This document shows, piece after piece, positions 7,325 to 13,691 of a stretch of 23,536 nt of DNA; positions within the stretch are counted from its first letter, which is position 1; every line of letters starts with the position of its first letter. The notes beneath the pieces were generated by a model. That model ran no database searches. It was not told where the DNA came from and saw only the letters and a list, made by a program, of their open reading frames with translations. Source of the stretch: an uncultured Lachnospiraceae bacterium (lineage in GTDB: Bacteria > Bacillota > Clostridia > Lachnospirales > Lachnospiraceae); assembly GCA_910577675.1 (NCBI GenBank), contig CAJTOR010000032.1, positions 16,045 through 39,580 of the forward strand, read 5' to 3'. The translations under genes and the position numbers were made by a program.

Positions 7325-7597
7325 AATTCCGCGCGGCTTGCTTCGAATGACCTCCACAGACGTTACCCCTGCAGCCAACTCGACCCAGGCACCCTCACGG
7401 CACATGGGAGTATCCACTTAGTGCTGCTGCATTCCTGCCCTGACACGGTTCATGGAGTCCCATTGCGTAAGACCCAAGCGTCAACATCACTTACAGGGGG
7501 CGGCTCCACAGAGCATCACCCTCAGCGCGCCATCACCCCTGCTGTAGCGGATTGCAGGTACAGGGCACCGCTATCTCCCCGGCTGCGCGGAAACTTT
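7325..7597 (-). ncRNA. ffs: Signal recognition particle RNA, large Gram-positive type
   Basis: The minus strand carries the Alu-domain signature GCGGTGCCCTGTACCTGCAA, then CCGCT..AGCAGGGGTG. It also has the conserved TTGACGCTTGGGTC block and the helix 8 core GTCAGGGCAGGAATGCAGC, with a GGAA tetraloop and the AGCAGCAC side (7421-7445). The ends pair as CCGCGC with GCGCGG. Length is about 270 nt, matching the scRNA of Firmicutes. It binds Ffh and targets membrane proteins co-translationally. In many Firmicutes this gene is next to tadA; here the tadA domain is about 4 kb away on the other strand. Confidence 0.95.
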
Positions 7598-7617
7598 CTG
7601 ACATAAAATAATACAAT

Positions 7618-7639
7618 CTGCATCCAACGCAGGATGCAG
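7618..7639 (-). other. 5' hairpin at the start of the SRP RNA precursor
   Basis: Perfect 8-bp arms CTGCATCC (7618-7625) and GGATGCAG (7632-7639) lie between the predicted start (about 7638) and the mature SRP RNA. It would form the first structure of the precursor and probably protects the 5' end or guides processing. Confidence 0.55.
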
Positions 7640-7644
7640 GTGTT

Positions 7645-7673
7645 AGTATACCTTATTTGTGGCGGTTTGTCAA
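7645..7673 (-). promoter_or_regulatory. Consensus sigma-A promoter of the SRP RNA
   Basis: A perfect TTGACA (7673-7668), 17 bases and TATACT (7650-7645) on the minus strand. This is the strongest promoter in the window and is what a constitutive stable RNA needs. Confidence 0.9.
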
Positions 7674-7721
7674 GAAGTCAAAAAAAAATGCTGTAAAAAT
7701 ATGAAAGTGTTCCTACTAAAA

Positions 7722-8144
7722 TCATATTTCATCAAGATTAAAATCACAATACTTTATAAGCTGTGGATAGTACTGTGCGTTTTCACGTATGTATTCTCTC
7801 TTAAATGCAGCAAACTTCGATTCCCTTCTTAGCATAGCCCTCAATATTCCCTTAATTGCTGCTGACTCAGAATTCTTTTTCAACTTTTCCAAATTATTAT
7901 ACAGCTTTTTCATTTCTTTGTTTAATTCTTGCAACCGCAAATCACTTGCGTATATCCTGATCCCTGTATTTTTTAGATTGAAAACTTCCAAAATCGACTG
8001 CGCAGTTAATTCTGCTTTTGAATCTTCCTTTTTTGTCGAAACTTCTACAATTCCTTGCTCCAAGCGAAAACTAAGAAATTCCTCCGGTTCCTGTCTGCAA
8101 CAATCCAAAATTCCCCCATCATACTTTTTCTTCCCTTTTTTCAA
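7722..8144 (-). pseudogene. Fragment 3 of a decayed ATPase locus
   Basis: This is a 140-residue open frame beginning at a TTG. It has no ATG start or SD of its own. It overlaps the end of fragment 2 at a run of six A (TTTGAAAAAAGGG), where a one-base slip would join the frames. The sequence has EPEEFLSFRLEQGIVEV and SKFAAFKREYIRE. This pattern reminds me of the region after the HNH motif in nucleases that partner AAA ATPases, but no HNH residues are present and the match is tentative. The composition is clearly more AT-rich than the flanking genes. Confidence 0.45.
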
Positions 8145-8478
8145 ATTTTAGTTTCAATCTTTGATACTCTGTAGTTAAATTAAGTGCAAGATAATCCGGG
8201 ATTTCATCCAAATAAAATTCCAGGTCTGCAATTTCTTCCAGTTCTTCGACAGATAAACTCTCCTGTCCAGTCAACTCCCGAAACCTTTTAAATTTTTTAT
8301 CTAAGTCATGGGATAGTTCACTCGCATTAAAATATCCCTCCACAACTCCCCCATAAGGCACATTGGATAGCCCATCCCTTACCAAAATCTGCTTTTCCAA
8401 ATCAAAGATCACCGCATTCTCCCCGCTATTTATGTCCTTCTGCCTGTTCAATTTCTTCCGCCGCTGTTGCAATACCAT
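8119..8478 (-). pseudogene. Fragment 2 of a decayed ATPase locus
   Basis: This open frame is shifted by +1 relative to fragment 1 and overlaps it by about 50 nt. The useful coding part probably begins around SGENAVIFDLEKQ and ends at KFEKREEKV. It has no ATP-binding motif. The order and strand suggest it continues fragment 1 after a single-base indel. Walker B and the signature motif expected in an intact ATPase are absent, so a deletion is also likely. Confidence 0.45.
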
Positions 8479-8638
8479 TTAAATGCCCTGCCAAATCTTC
8501 CAACACACTTGTCTTACCACTCCCGTTACATCCAGTAAGAATCAGATGTTTTCTAAAATCTCTCTCAAGTGGTATCTTTATATCCCTCAAATGCCTGACT
8601 TTTTCTATCTTTAATTCCGTTATAAAAAGCTGCTGCAT
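8426..8638 (-). pseudogene. N-terminal fragment of an AAA/SMC-like ATPase
   Basis: The 70-residue frame starts IEKVRHLRDIKIPL and has Walker A GCNGSGKTS. This is the N-terminus typical of RecF/SMC-like AAA ATPases found in defence modules such as OLD, Septu and retron loci. It stops soon after the P-loop, about a tenth of the usual length or slightly more. The start at 8638 follows GGGGGA closely; an upstream ATG at 8695 is open but less like the family. It is the head of a gene broken by frameshifts. Confidence 0.6.
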
Positions 8639-8764
8639 ATTCCCCCGCACTTTTTTCTGCCTCCCTCCCATAAAAGGAACCATCATCAAGCACAATCATC
8701 CGTCTTCTTCCTCAATTTATAGAAATCTTCGCAAACTCAATTTTTACACACTAAAAATTGATAT

Positions 8765-9181
8765 CTAAATCTCATACCCCTTACCGTTTGACAATAGCAA
8801 TCCATCCGTTAATTCCACACATAGAATAATGGTATTTTCATCGTCAAAATTATTATGCCCATTATCAATCCATCCGGCAAAGGCAATTTTCAGTTTTTCG
8901 GCAATCTTCTGATTTTCGGTCTTCCCAAAATACCCCAAATTAATCCCCTTCCCATGTGCCGTAAACCACTCGCCCGCTATCGCGACAACAGGGTTGTCCT
9001 TTATATGTTTCATTTTGTTTGAGAGTGCATAGGTAATAATATAGAACGCGCCATTCTCATAATAGGCATCCACATACCGGACATGGGGAAGATTATTGTC
9101 GATTGTTGCCAACGCAATCACCGAATCTTTTCCGAAACGCTCCTTCATTAACTTTTCTACTTCCTGGCTTAATACTTTCAT
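8765..9181 (-). CDS. Pyridoxamine 5'-phosphate oxidase-like flavoprotein
   Basis: This 138-residue protein has the split-barrel FMN-binding pattern: ALATIDNNLPHVRYVDAYYE, then AFYIITYALSNKMKHIKDNP, then VAIAGEWF and the GKGINLGYFG turn. It is probably a small cytoplasmic flavin- or F420-type reductase or a general stress protein; the substrate is unknown. The start at 9181 (MKVLSQE) is chosen because GGAGG lies 5 nt upstream. The ATG at 9193 has no SD and would include that SD. It is AT-rich like the decayed ATPase next to it and may have arrived with it. Confidence 0.8.
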   Translation of the reverse strand: MKVLSQEVEKLMKERFGKDSVIALATIDNNLPHVRYVDAYYENGAFYIITYALSNKMKHIKDNPVVAIAGEWFTAHGKGINLGYFGKTENQKIAEKLKIAFAGWIDNGHNNFDDENTIILCVELTDGLLLSNGKGYEI

Positions 9182-9193
9182 AAAATCCTCCAT

Positions 9194-9570
9194 TCCGAAA
9201 ACATTTATGTTCGAGAAAATAATCAGGGCTTATTTGTGACGCTCCCCGCACAAACAGCCAATTTCCTACTGATTACTGATTATATCATAAATCAATCCAT
9301 AAGTATATCACAATCTTTAGAAATAACCATAAAATTCTATTCTGATATTTACAGTCAATTTTCAAAATCAAACAATTCAGGACAAAATCAGGACGAAAAA
9401 AAGAGTTTTTATAATATCCCGGAAAATCTTTTTATATTATGTCATAATTACTCTTTTTATTTTCACTCAATCTGCTAGGCATATCCACAATCCATTGACA
9501 TTTCCCCTCTTTTATATTATGATTTTATCCAACCTGTCACTTCCCCAATCCATTATCCACACCGGGGAAT
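9194..9570. other. AT-rich intergenic stretch
   Basis: About 380 bases of AT-rich sequence lie between divergent genes. An 80-codon frame (9236-9478, plus) has no SD and an unlikely amino acid content, so I do not call it. I see no RNA gene or hairpin of note. Confidence 0.5.
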
Positions 9571-9571
9571 T

Positions 9572-9600
9572 TTGACCTTAATAAAACAACACTGTAATAC
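9572..9600 (+). promoter_or_regulatory. Promoter of the heparinase-TadA gene
   Basis: TTGACC (9572-9577), a 17-base spacer and TAATAC (9595-9600). The predicted start is near 9607, at the first of the two direct repeats described next. Confidence 0.6.
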
Positions 9601-9605
9601 TTTAA

Positions 9606-9636
9606 AAAGCAGTTATATTTTGGAAAGCAGTTACAT
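9606..9636 (+). promoter_or_regulatory. Direct repeat downstream of the promoter, possible operator
   Basis: AAAGCAGTTATAT (9606-9618) recurs as AAAGCAGTTACAT (9624-9636), 18 bases start to start, differing at one base. It covers the transcription start and ends just before the SD AAAGAGG (9638-9644). It is a possible repressor site or a site in the mRNA. Confidence 0.4.
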
Positions 9637-9650
9637 AAAAGAGGTATCCC

Positions 9651-12119
9651 ATGAATACAAACTATACAATCTCACGCAATTTTTACAATGCCGCCATCCG
9701 AAAGGCAAAATCCTTAATCGGGGCGGATGCTGGTGATTTAAGTGAAGAATTATATACTGAATTTGCGAGGAATGGCAACCGTGTCCACTATGAAGCGGTC
9801 AATTTCCACCGCCGCAAACTATTAAACTGCCTGGCACTCGGCGAACTCTGCGAAGGAAAGGGACAGTTTTTATCCGAAATTTTCCGCCTGATTGACTGTA
9901 CATTAAAAGAACCGACCTGGGTTCTCCCGGCACATTCCGGCGGGAAACTGCCAGAAGGTGCGGAAACTAATATCGACCTGTTTTCTTCCCAGACCGCCGC
10001 GGCACTCGCGATGATTTCCGCGCGCCTGCCGCTTGATAACACATTGCAAAAACGTATCTGGGAAACGATTGATGCCCGCATTTTCCAACCTTTCCTAAAA
10101 TATGACTACTGGTGGCGCGACCTTGGAAAAAACCGCAGAAAGGTGCCATCGAACTGGACACCCTGGTGTATCCACGGGATGTTGGAATGTGTGCGCGCCA
10201 TACTGCCAAATGCCCTGCCCTGGTGCGACGAAATCTTTGCGGACGGAAATTCTTATGCAAAAATAGAAACAGAAAATGGGGAACACACCCCGGCAGAAAT
10301 AAGAGAGGAAAAAATCCTGGACGAAGCCCTTGCTGCACCTTTATTCCAGCAAACACAGCCACTTATTTGCTTCCTTTCCCCAGACCGACTGCCGCAGCTA
10401 AAAGAGATCGCACAGAGCTGTCTTTCCTCCTTACAAAATTATTTTGAGGATTATCCGGATGACGGCGGCTGTGATGAGGGGGCACAGTACTGGGAACATT
10501 CAGTCGGCCACTTTTTCGAGTGCGGTTTATGGAAAATTTTTCCAGAAGCAAAGCTATGTAATATGTATTCCTTTATTTATAAAGTACATATGACCGGCAA
10601 TTATTATATGAATTTTGCAGATTGCGCCGCGCGTATCTTCCCGAACGCTTCCATGATCTTTTCTATGGGCAGGGCATCGGGGCTAAAAGAACTTGCACAT
10701 TTCGGGGCGTTCCTCTACGGCGCAAAAATGCAGGAAAATCCCGATCCGACATTAAAAGACAACATGGATTTCCGCGCGCTTATAAATGCCGGGATTGCCT
10801 CCGCCCATATCGAAACAGAAAGAGGCAGGTTAAACCACGGGCAACACGACCTGTTTGAATCATTAAGTGCGGGGATAATCCGCCGCGGGCATTTCTGCAT
10901 TGCCGCAAAGGGCGGACATAACGGTGAAAACCACAACCACAACGATTGTGGCAATGTTATAGTCTATGCGGACGGTTTGCCCATCCTGATTGACGCGGGG
11001 GTTGGGGCATATACGAAGGATACCTTTTCTGACCGCCGTTACTCGATATGGACAATGCAGTCCTCATACCACAACCTTCCGGAAATCAACGGCTGCATGC
11101 AGGGCAACGGGGAAGAATTCGCGGCGGAATCCACTGTTTTTTCGGAAGATTCATTTTCGTGCACCTGCCATAACGCCTACCCACACAAGGCAGGTCTGCT
11201 CCGTTATTGCCGCTCCATCAATGTGGGGGAAAAATTTGTTAAACTAACTTCCCATTTTTCCTTTTTGGCAGCGGAAAAAGAAAACCATATAACCCTTAAC
11301 TATATGCTCGCAAAAGAACCGGAACTAAAAGACTGCCGCGCCCGGGTAAACGGGTGTCTGCTCAAACTTCCGGCAGGCAACTGGTCGGTCGAAACAGTTG
11401 AGTTTGGCGAGGATGAAAAACTTTCCCCTGTCTGGGGGCACTGCGTCTACCGCCTGCGCGGGGAAATTAAAATTTTATCAGACCATTTCACCGCCGTGAC
11501 CATTATTGAGCGCGACGAAAGAACATCAGCGGCAGATAAGAAAAAAATGCCGGATTATACAGTAATAGGGGAAGAAAAAAAAGAAAACCCACTGGAAAAA
11601 AAAGCGGGGGAGGAACATGTTTCTTCCATTATTTACCAGCCCACTGCTTCAAAAAGTGATATCCTCTTTATGGAAGAAGCTATAAAAGAAGCGAAATTTG
11701 CAGCTCTTTCAGGGGACGTGCCGATCGGCTGTGTTATCACGCACGGGGAGGAAATTATTGCGCGCGCGTACAACAGGCGCAACCAGAATTCATCCGTCCT
11801 CGCCCACGCAGAAATTTTAGCTATCGAGCAGGCAGCTAAAAAATGCCGCGATTTCCGGCTTTGTGACTGCACACTCTATGTTACCTTAGAGCCCTGCCCC
11901 ATGTGCGCCGGTGCAATCGTCCAGGCGCGCATCCCACGGGTTGTGATCGGCGCGATGAACCCCAAGGCGGGCTGTGCCGGTTCCATTTTAAATATTTTGC
12001 AGACCCCGCGCTTTAACCACCGCTCAGAAATAACGGCGGGCGTATGCAGGGAAGAATGTTCTGAAATTTTAAGTGATTTTTTTAGGGAACTCAGGGAGGA
12101 TGACGGAAACCTGAAATAG
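9651..12119 (+). CDS. tadA: Heparinase II/III-like protein fused to tRNA adenosine deaminase TadA
   Basis: One uninterrupted 822-codon frame. Residues 1 to about 625 look like a heparinase II/III-family lyase: an alpha-helical toroid part (NWTPWCIHGMLECV, DEGAQYWEHSVG), then the beta part with KGGHNGENHNHNDCGNV and DAGVGAYT. There is no signal peptide, so it would act in the cytoplasm on imported uronic-acid oligosaccharides. Residues 626-673 are a charged linker. Residues 674-815 are a full TadA: zinc ligands H719, C749 and C752 and catalytic E721 in HAE and PCPMC. TadA makes inosine at position 34 of tRNA-Arg(ACG) and is normally a free, essential 150-residue protein. The start has SD AAAGAGG at 6 nt. 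No good SD precedes M674 in frame. An out-of-frame 22-codon ORF after GGGGGAGG (about 11606) overlaps the TadA ATG and might allow separate translation. Confidence 0.85.
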   Translation: MNTNYTISRNFYNAAIRKAKSLIGADAGDLSEELYTEFARNGNRVHYEAVNFHRRKLLNCLALGELCEGKGQFLSEIFRLIDCTLKEPTWVLPAHSGGKLPEGAETNIDLFSSQTAAALAMISARLPLDNTLQKRIWETIDARIFQPFLKYDYWWRDLGKNRRKVPSNWTPWCIHGMLECVRAILPNALPWCDEIFADGNSYAKIETENGEHTPAEIREEKILDEALAAPLFQQTQPLICFLSPDRLPQLKEIAQSCLSSLQNYFEDYPDDGGCDEGAQYWEHSVGHFFECGLWKIFPEAKLCNMYSFIYKVHMTGNYYMNFADCAARIFPNASMIFSMGRASGLKELAHFGAFLYGAKMQENPDPTLKDNMDFRALINAGIASAHIETERGRLNHGQHDLFESLSAGIIRRGHFCIAAKGGHNGENHNHNDCGNVIVYADGLPILIDAGVGAYTKDTFSDRRYSIWTMQSSYHNLPEINGCMQGNGEEFAAESTVFSEDSFSCTCHNAYPHKAGLLRYCRSINVGEKFVKLTSHFSFLAAEKENHITLNYMLAKEPELKDCRARVNGCLLKLPAGNWSVETVEFGEDEKLSPVWGHCVYRLRGEIKILSDHFTAVTIIERDERTSAADKKKMPDYTVIGEEKKENPLEKKAGEEHVSSIIYQPTASKSDILFMEEAIKEAKFAALSGDVPIGCVITHGEEIIARAYNRRNQNSSVLAHAEILAIEQAAKKCRDFRLCDCTLYVTLEPCPMCAGAIVQARIPRVVIGAMNPKAGCAGSILNILQTPRFNHRSEITAGVCREECSEILSDFFRELREDDGNLK

Positions 12120-12195
12120 TTTCATTTATCCCTATACTGCTCTTACAGCTTGTCCGATGGGGCTTACACCCACCTGACACAACTAATAGGTTAAA
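12120..12195 (+). repeat. Family 2 intergenic repeat, copy A
   Basis: A 76-base element begins one base after the stop of the heparinase-TadA gene and lies 60 nt before nrdG. It shares the blocks ATCCCTAT.CTGCTCT, GAT.(G)GGGCT and CCACCTGACACAA.TAATAGGTTAAA with copy B at 18009-18080. The middle can form a small hairpin TGGG/CCCA. It is not an ordinary terminator because no T-run follows. Confidence 0.75.
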
Positions 12196-12227
12196 CGCAA
12201 AGAACCGTGTTTTTCATTTCGATTTAA

Positions 12228-12250
12228 GCCGCCCAAAGCGGCATGGGGGA
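12228..12250 (+). promoter_or_regulatory. Hairpin beside the nrdG ribosome binding site
   Basis: GCCGC (12228-12232) and GCGGC (12238-12242) form a perfect 5-bp stem around CCAAA, immediately before the SD GGGGGA (12245-12250). It may modulate access to the start at 12256. Confidence 0.35.
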
Positions 12251-12255
12251 TTAAT

Positions 12256-12969
12256 ATGACGATACATGGATTGAACAAATTAACACTTTTAGATTTTCCC
12301 GGGCATATGGCCTGCACTATATTTACCGGGTACTGCAATATGCGCTGCCCATTCTGCCACAATGCCCCACTTGTATTGTTCCCCGAAACACAGCCGGAAT
12401 TGTCCCAGACGGAATTTTTCGATTTTTTAGAAAGACGGCGGGGGCTTCTTGAAGGTGTCTGTGTAAGTGGCGGGGAGCCAACTCTTGCCCCCGACCTCCT
12501 TCCCTTTCTCGAGAAAATAAAATCGCTCGGCTTTCTGGTTAAACTGGATACTAATGGCACAAATCCTTCCCTGCTGCGGGAAGCCGTCGCAGGGGAACTT
12601 CTCGATTATATTGCCATGGATATCAAATCCTCGCCATCCCACTATGCAAAGGCGGCGGGAATTTCGGATTTTTGTGCGGATTCTGTGATAGAAAGCGCTG
12701 ATTTCCTTATGGGGGCGGGCATCCCATATGAGTTCCGCACCACTGTCGTGCGCGGGCTTCACGATGCCAAAATATTTGAAACAATCGGCGAATGGCTTGA
12801 CGGTGCGCGCGCTTACTACCTGCAGGCATTCCGTCCCGGCAAAAACCTGATTTCGAATTTTCTTGGTGTAAAGGAAGAATTTTCTATTTTTTCCCAAGAC
12901 GAACTAAATACCTTTCTTGCGCTGCTCACACCACATTTTGGCATGGTCGGGCTGCGCGGAAGCGATTAG
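12256..12969 (+). CDS. nrdG: Anaerobic ribonucleotide reductase activating protein, NrdG2-type radical SAM
   Basis: This 237-residue radical SAM enzyme has the cluster motif C27-x3-C31-x2-C34 in YCNMRCPFC and the SAM-contacting SGGEPT (71-76). The N-terminus GLNKLTLLDFPGHMACTIF is typical of the NrdG2 branch. It uses a 4Fe-4S cluster and SAM to make the glycyl radical on the class III reductase NrdD. The nrdD gene is not in this window, so a different glycyl-radical partner cannot be excluded. The start is fixed by GGGGGA at 5 nt. The next gene starts 13 nt after its stop and is probably cotranscribed. Confidence 0.85.
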   Translation: MTIHGLNKLTLLDFPGHMACTIFTGYCNMRCPFCHNAPLVLFPETQPELSQTEFFDFLERRRGLLEGVCVSGGEPTLAPDLLPFLEKIKSLGFLVKLDTNGTNPSLLREAVAGELLDYIAMDIKSSPSHYAKAAGISDFCADSVIESADFLMGAGIPYEFRTTVVRGLHDAKIFETIGEWLDGARAYYLQAFRPGKNLISNFLGVKEEFSIFSQDELNTFLALLTPHFGMVGLRGSD

Positions 12970-12982
12970 AAAGGATATGGTA

Positions 12983-13558
12983 ATGCTCTATACCTACAAG
13001 ACCAGCCGCCTGACACTTAAAATCCTCCATGAGGATGCCGCGGGACTTACCACCGAATTTTTCCGAAAAAACCAGGAGTTTTTTTCACCCTGGGAAGCCA
13101 GCCATCCGCCCGGATATTACACCGAGGAATACCAAAGACAGGTTCTTGCCGCGGAATCCGTACAGCATCTGCGCTCCCAGGCAGTTCGCTACTATCTTTT
13201 TATTACAGGAAAATCCCCCGTTATAGGAACGGCCAGTTTTTCCCTGCCGGGCTGCTCGCCTGAATCCTGCTGCCGCCTTGGCTACCGGCTTGACAAAGAC
13301 TATACGGGACGGGGCTTTATGACGGAAGCACTTATGTATCTGATCCCAAAAGTTTTCTTTTTTTACCAGATTCACCGCATGGAGGCAAATGTCCTTCCGG
13401 AGAATGCCCCTTCCCTGCGCCTTCTTAAACGGCTCGGCTTTATACAAGAAGGCACGGCGCGCGGATACGCATTTCTTGGCGGGCGCTACCGTGACTTACT
13501 GCGCTACTCGCTGCTTTCAGATGAGATATTTCCCGAATGCGGAAAATCAGCAGAGTAA
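12983..13558 (+). CDS. GNAT N-acetyltransferase, RimJ/RimL type
   Basis: The 191-residue protein begins TYKTSRLTLKIL, the usual RimJ/RimL opening. It has the acetyl-CoA block YRLDKDYTGRGFMTEAL and the closing motif HRMEANVLPENAPSLRLLKRL followed by GFIQEGTARGY. It transfers acetyl from acetyl-CoA to an N-terminus or small molecule; the target is unknown. The ATG at 12983 is chosen because AAGGA is 7 nt upstream; the ATG at 12977 would be only 1 nt from it. It follows nrdG by 13 nt and ends at a strong terminator. Confidence 0.85.
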   Translation: MLYTYKTSRLTLKILHEDAAGLTTEFFRKNQEFFSPWEASHPPGYYTEEYQRQVLAAESVQHLRSQAVRYYLFITGKSPVIGTASFSLPGCSPESCCRLGYRLDKDYTGRGFMTEALMYLIPKVFFFYQIHRMEANVLPENAPSLRLLKRLGFIQEGTARGYAFLGGRYRDLLRYSLLSDEIFPECGKSAE

Positions 13559-13592
13559 CTCTGGTCGCCAAAGCGGCCTAAAAAATTCATAA

Positions 13593-13639
13593 AAAGTAGA
13601 GCCATTTCCACTGATTCTTAATGGAAATGGCTCTACTTT
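13593..13639. terminator. Bidirectional terminator between convergent genes
   Basis: A perfect 18-bp inverted repeat: AAAGTAGAGCCATTTCCA (13593-13610) and TGGAAATGGCTCTACTTT (13622-13639), with an 11-nt loop. A-rich and T-rich flanks on each side give a U-run in either direction. It serves the GNAT gene (plus) and the gene at 13692 (minus). Confidence 0.9.
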
Positions 13640-13691
13640 CTTTAAATATTCCTACTTCCCGCAAAGTTTTCCGCGATAAATTTGCTGCTTC

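Noticed and set aside
7238..7606. A 122-codon plus-strand frame
   Set aside because: It lies opposite the SRP RNA, so its apparent openness reflects the RNA sequence.
9236..9478. An 80-codon plus-strand frame in the AT-rich gap
   Set aside because: No SD, and the residue content is that of random AT-rich DNA.
12120..12195. Family 2 repeat as a promoter
   Set aside because: CTGACA resembles a -35, but no -10 is found at the right spacing in both copies.
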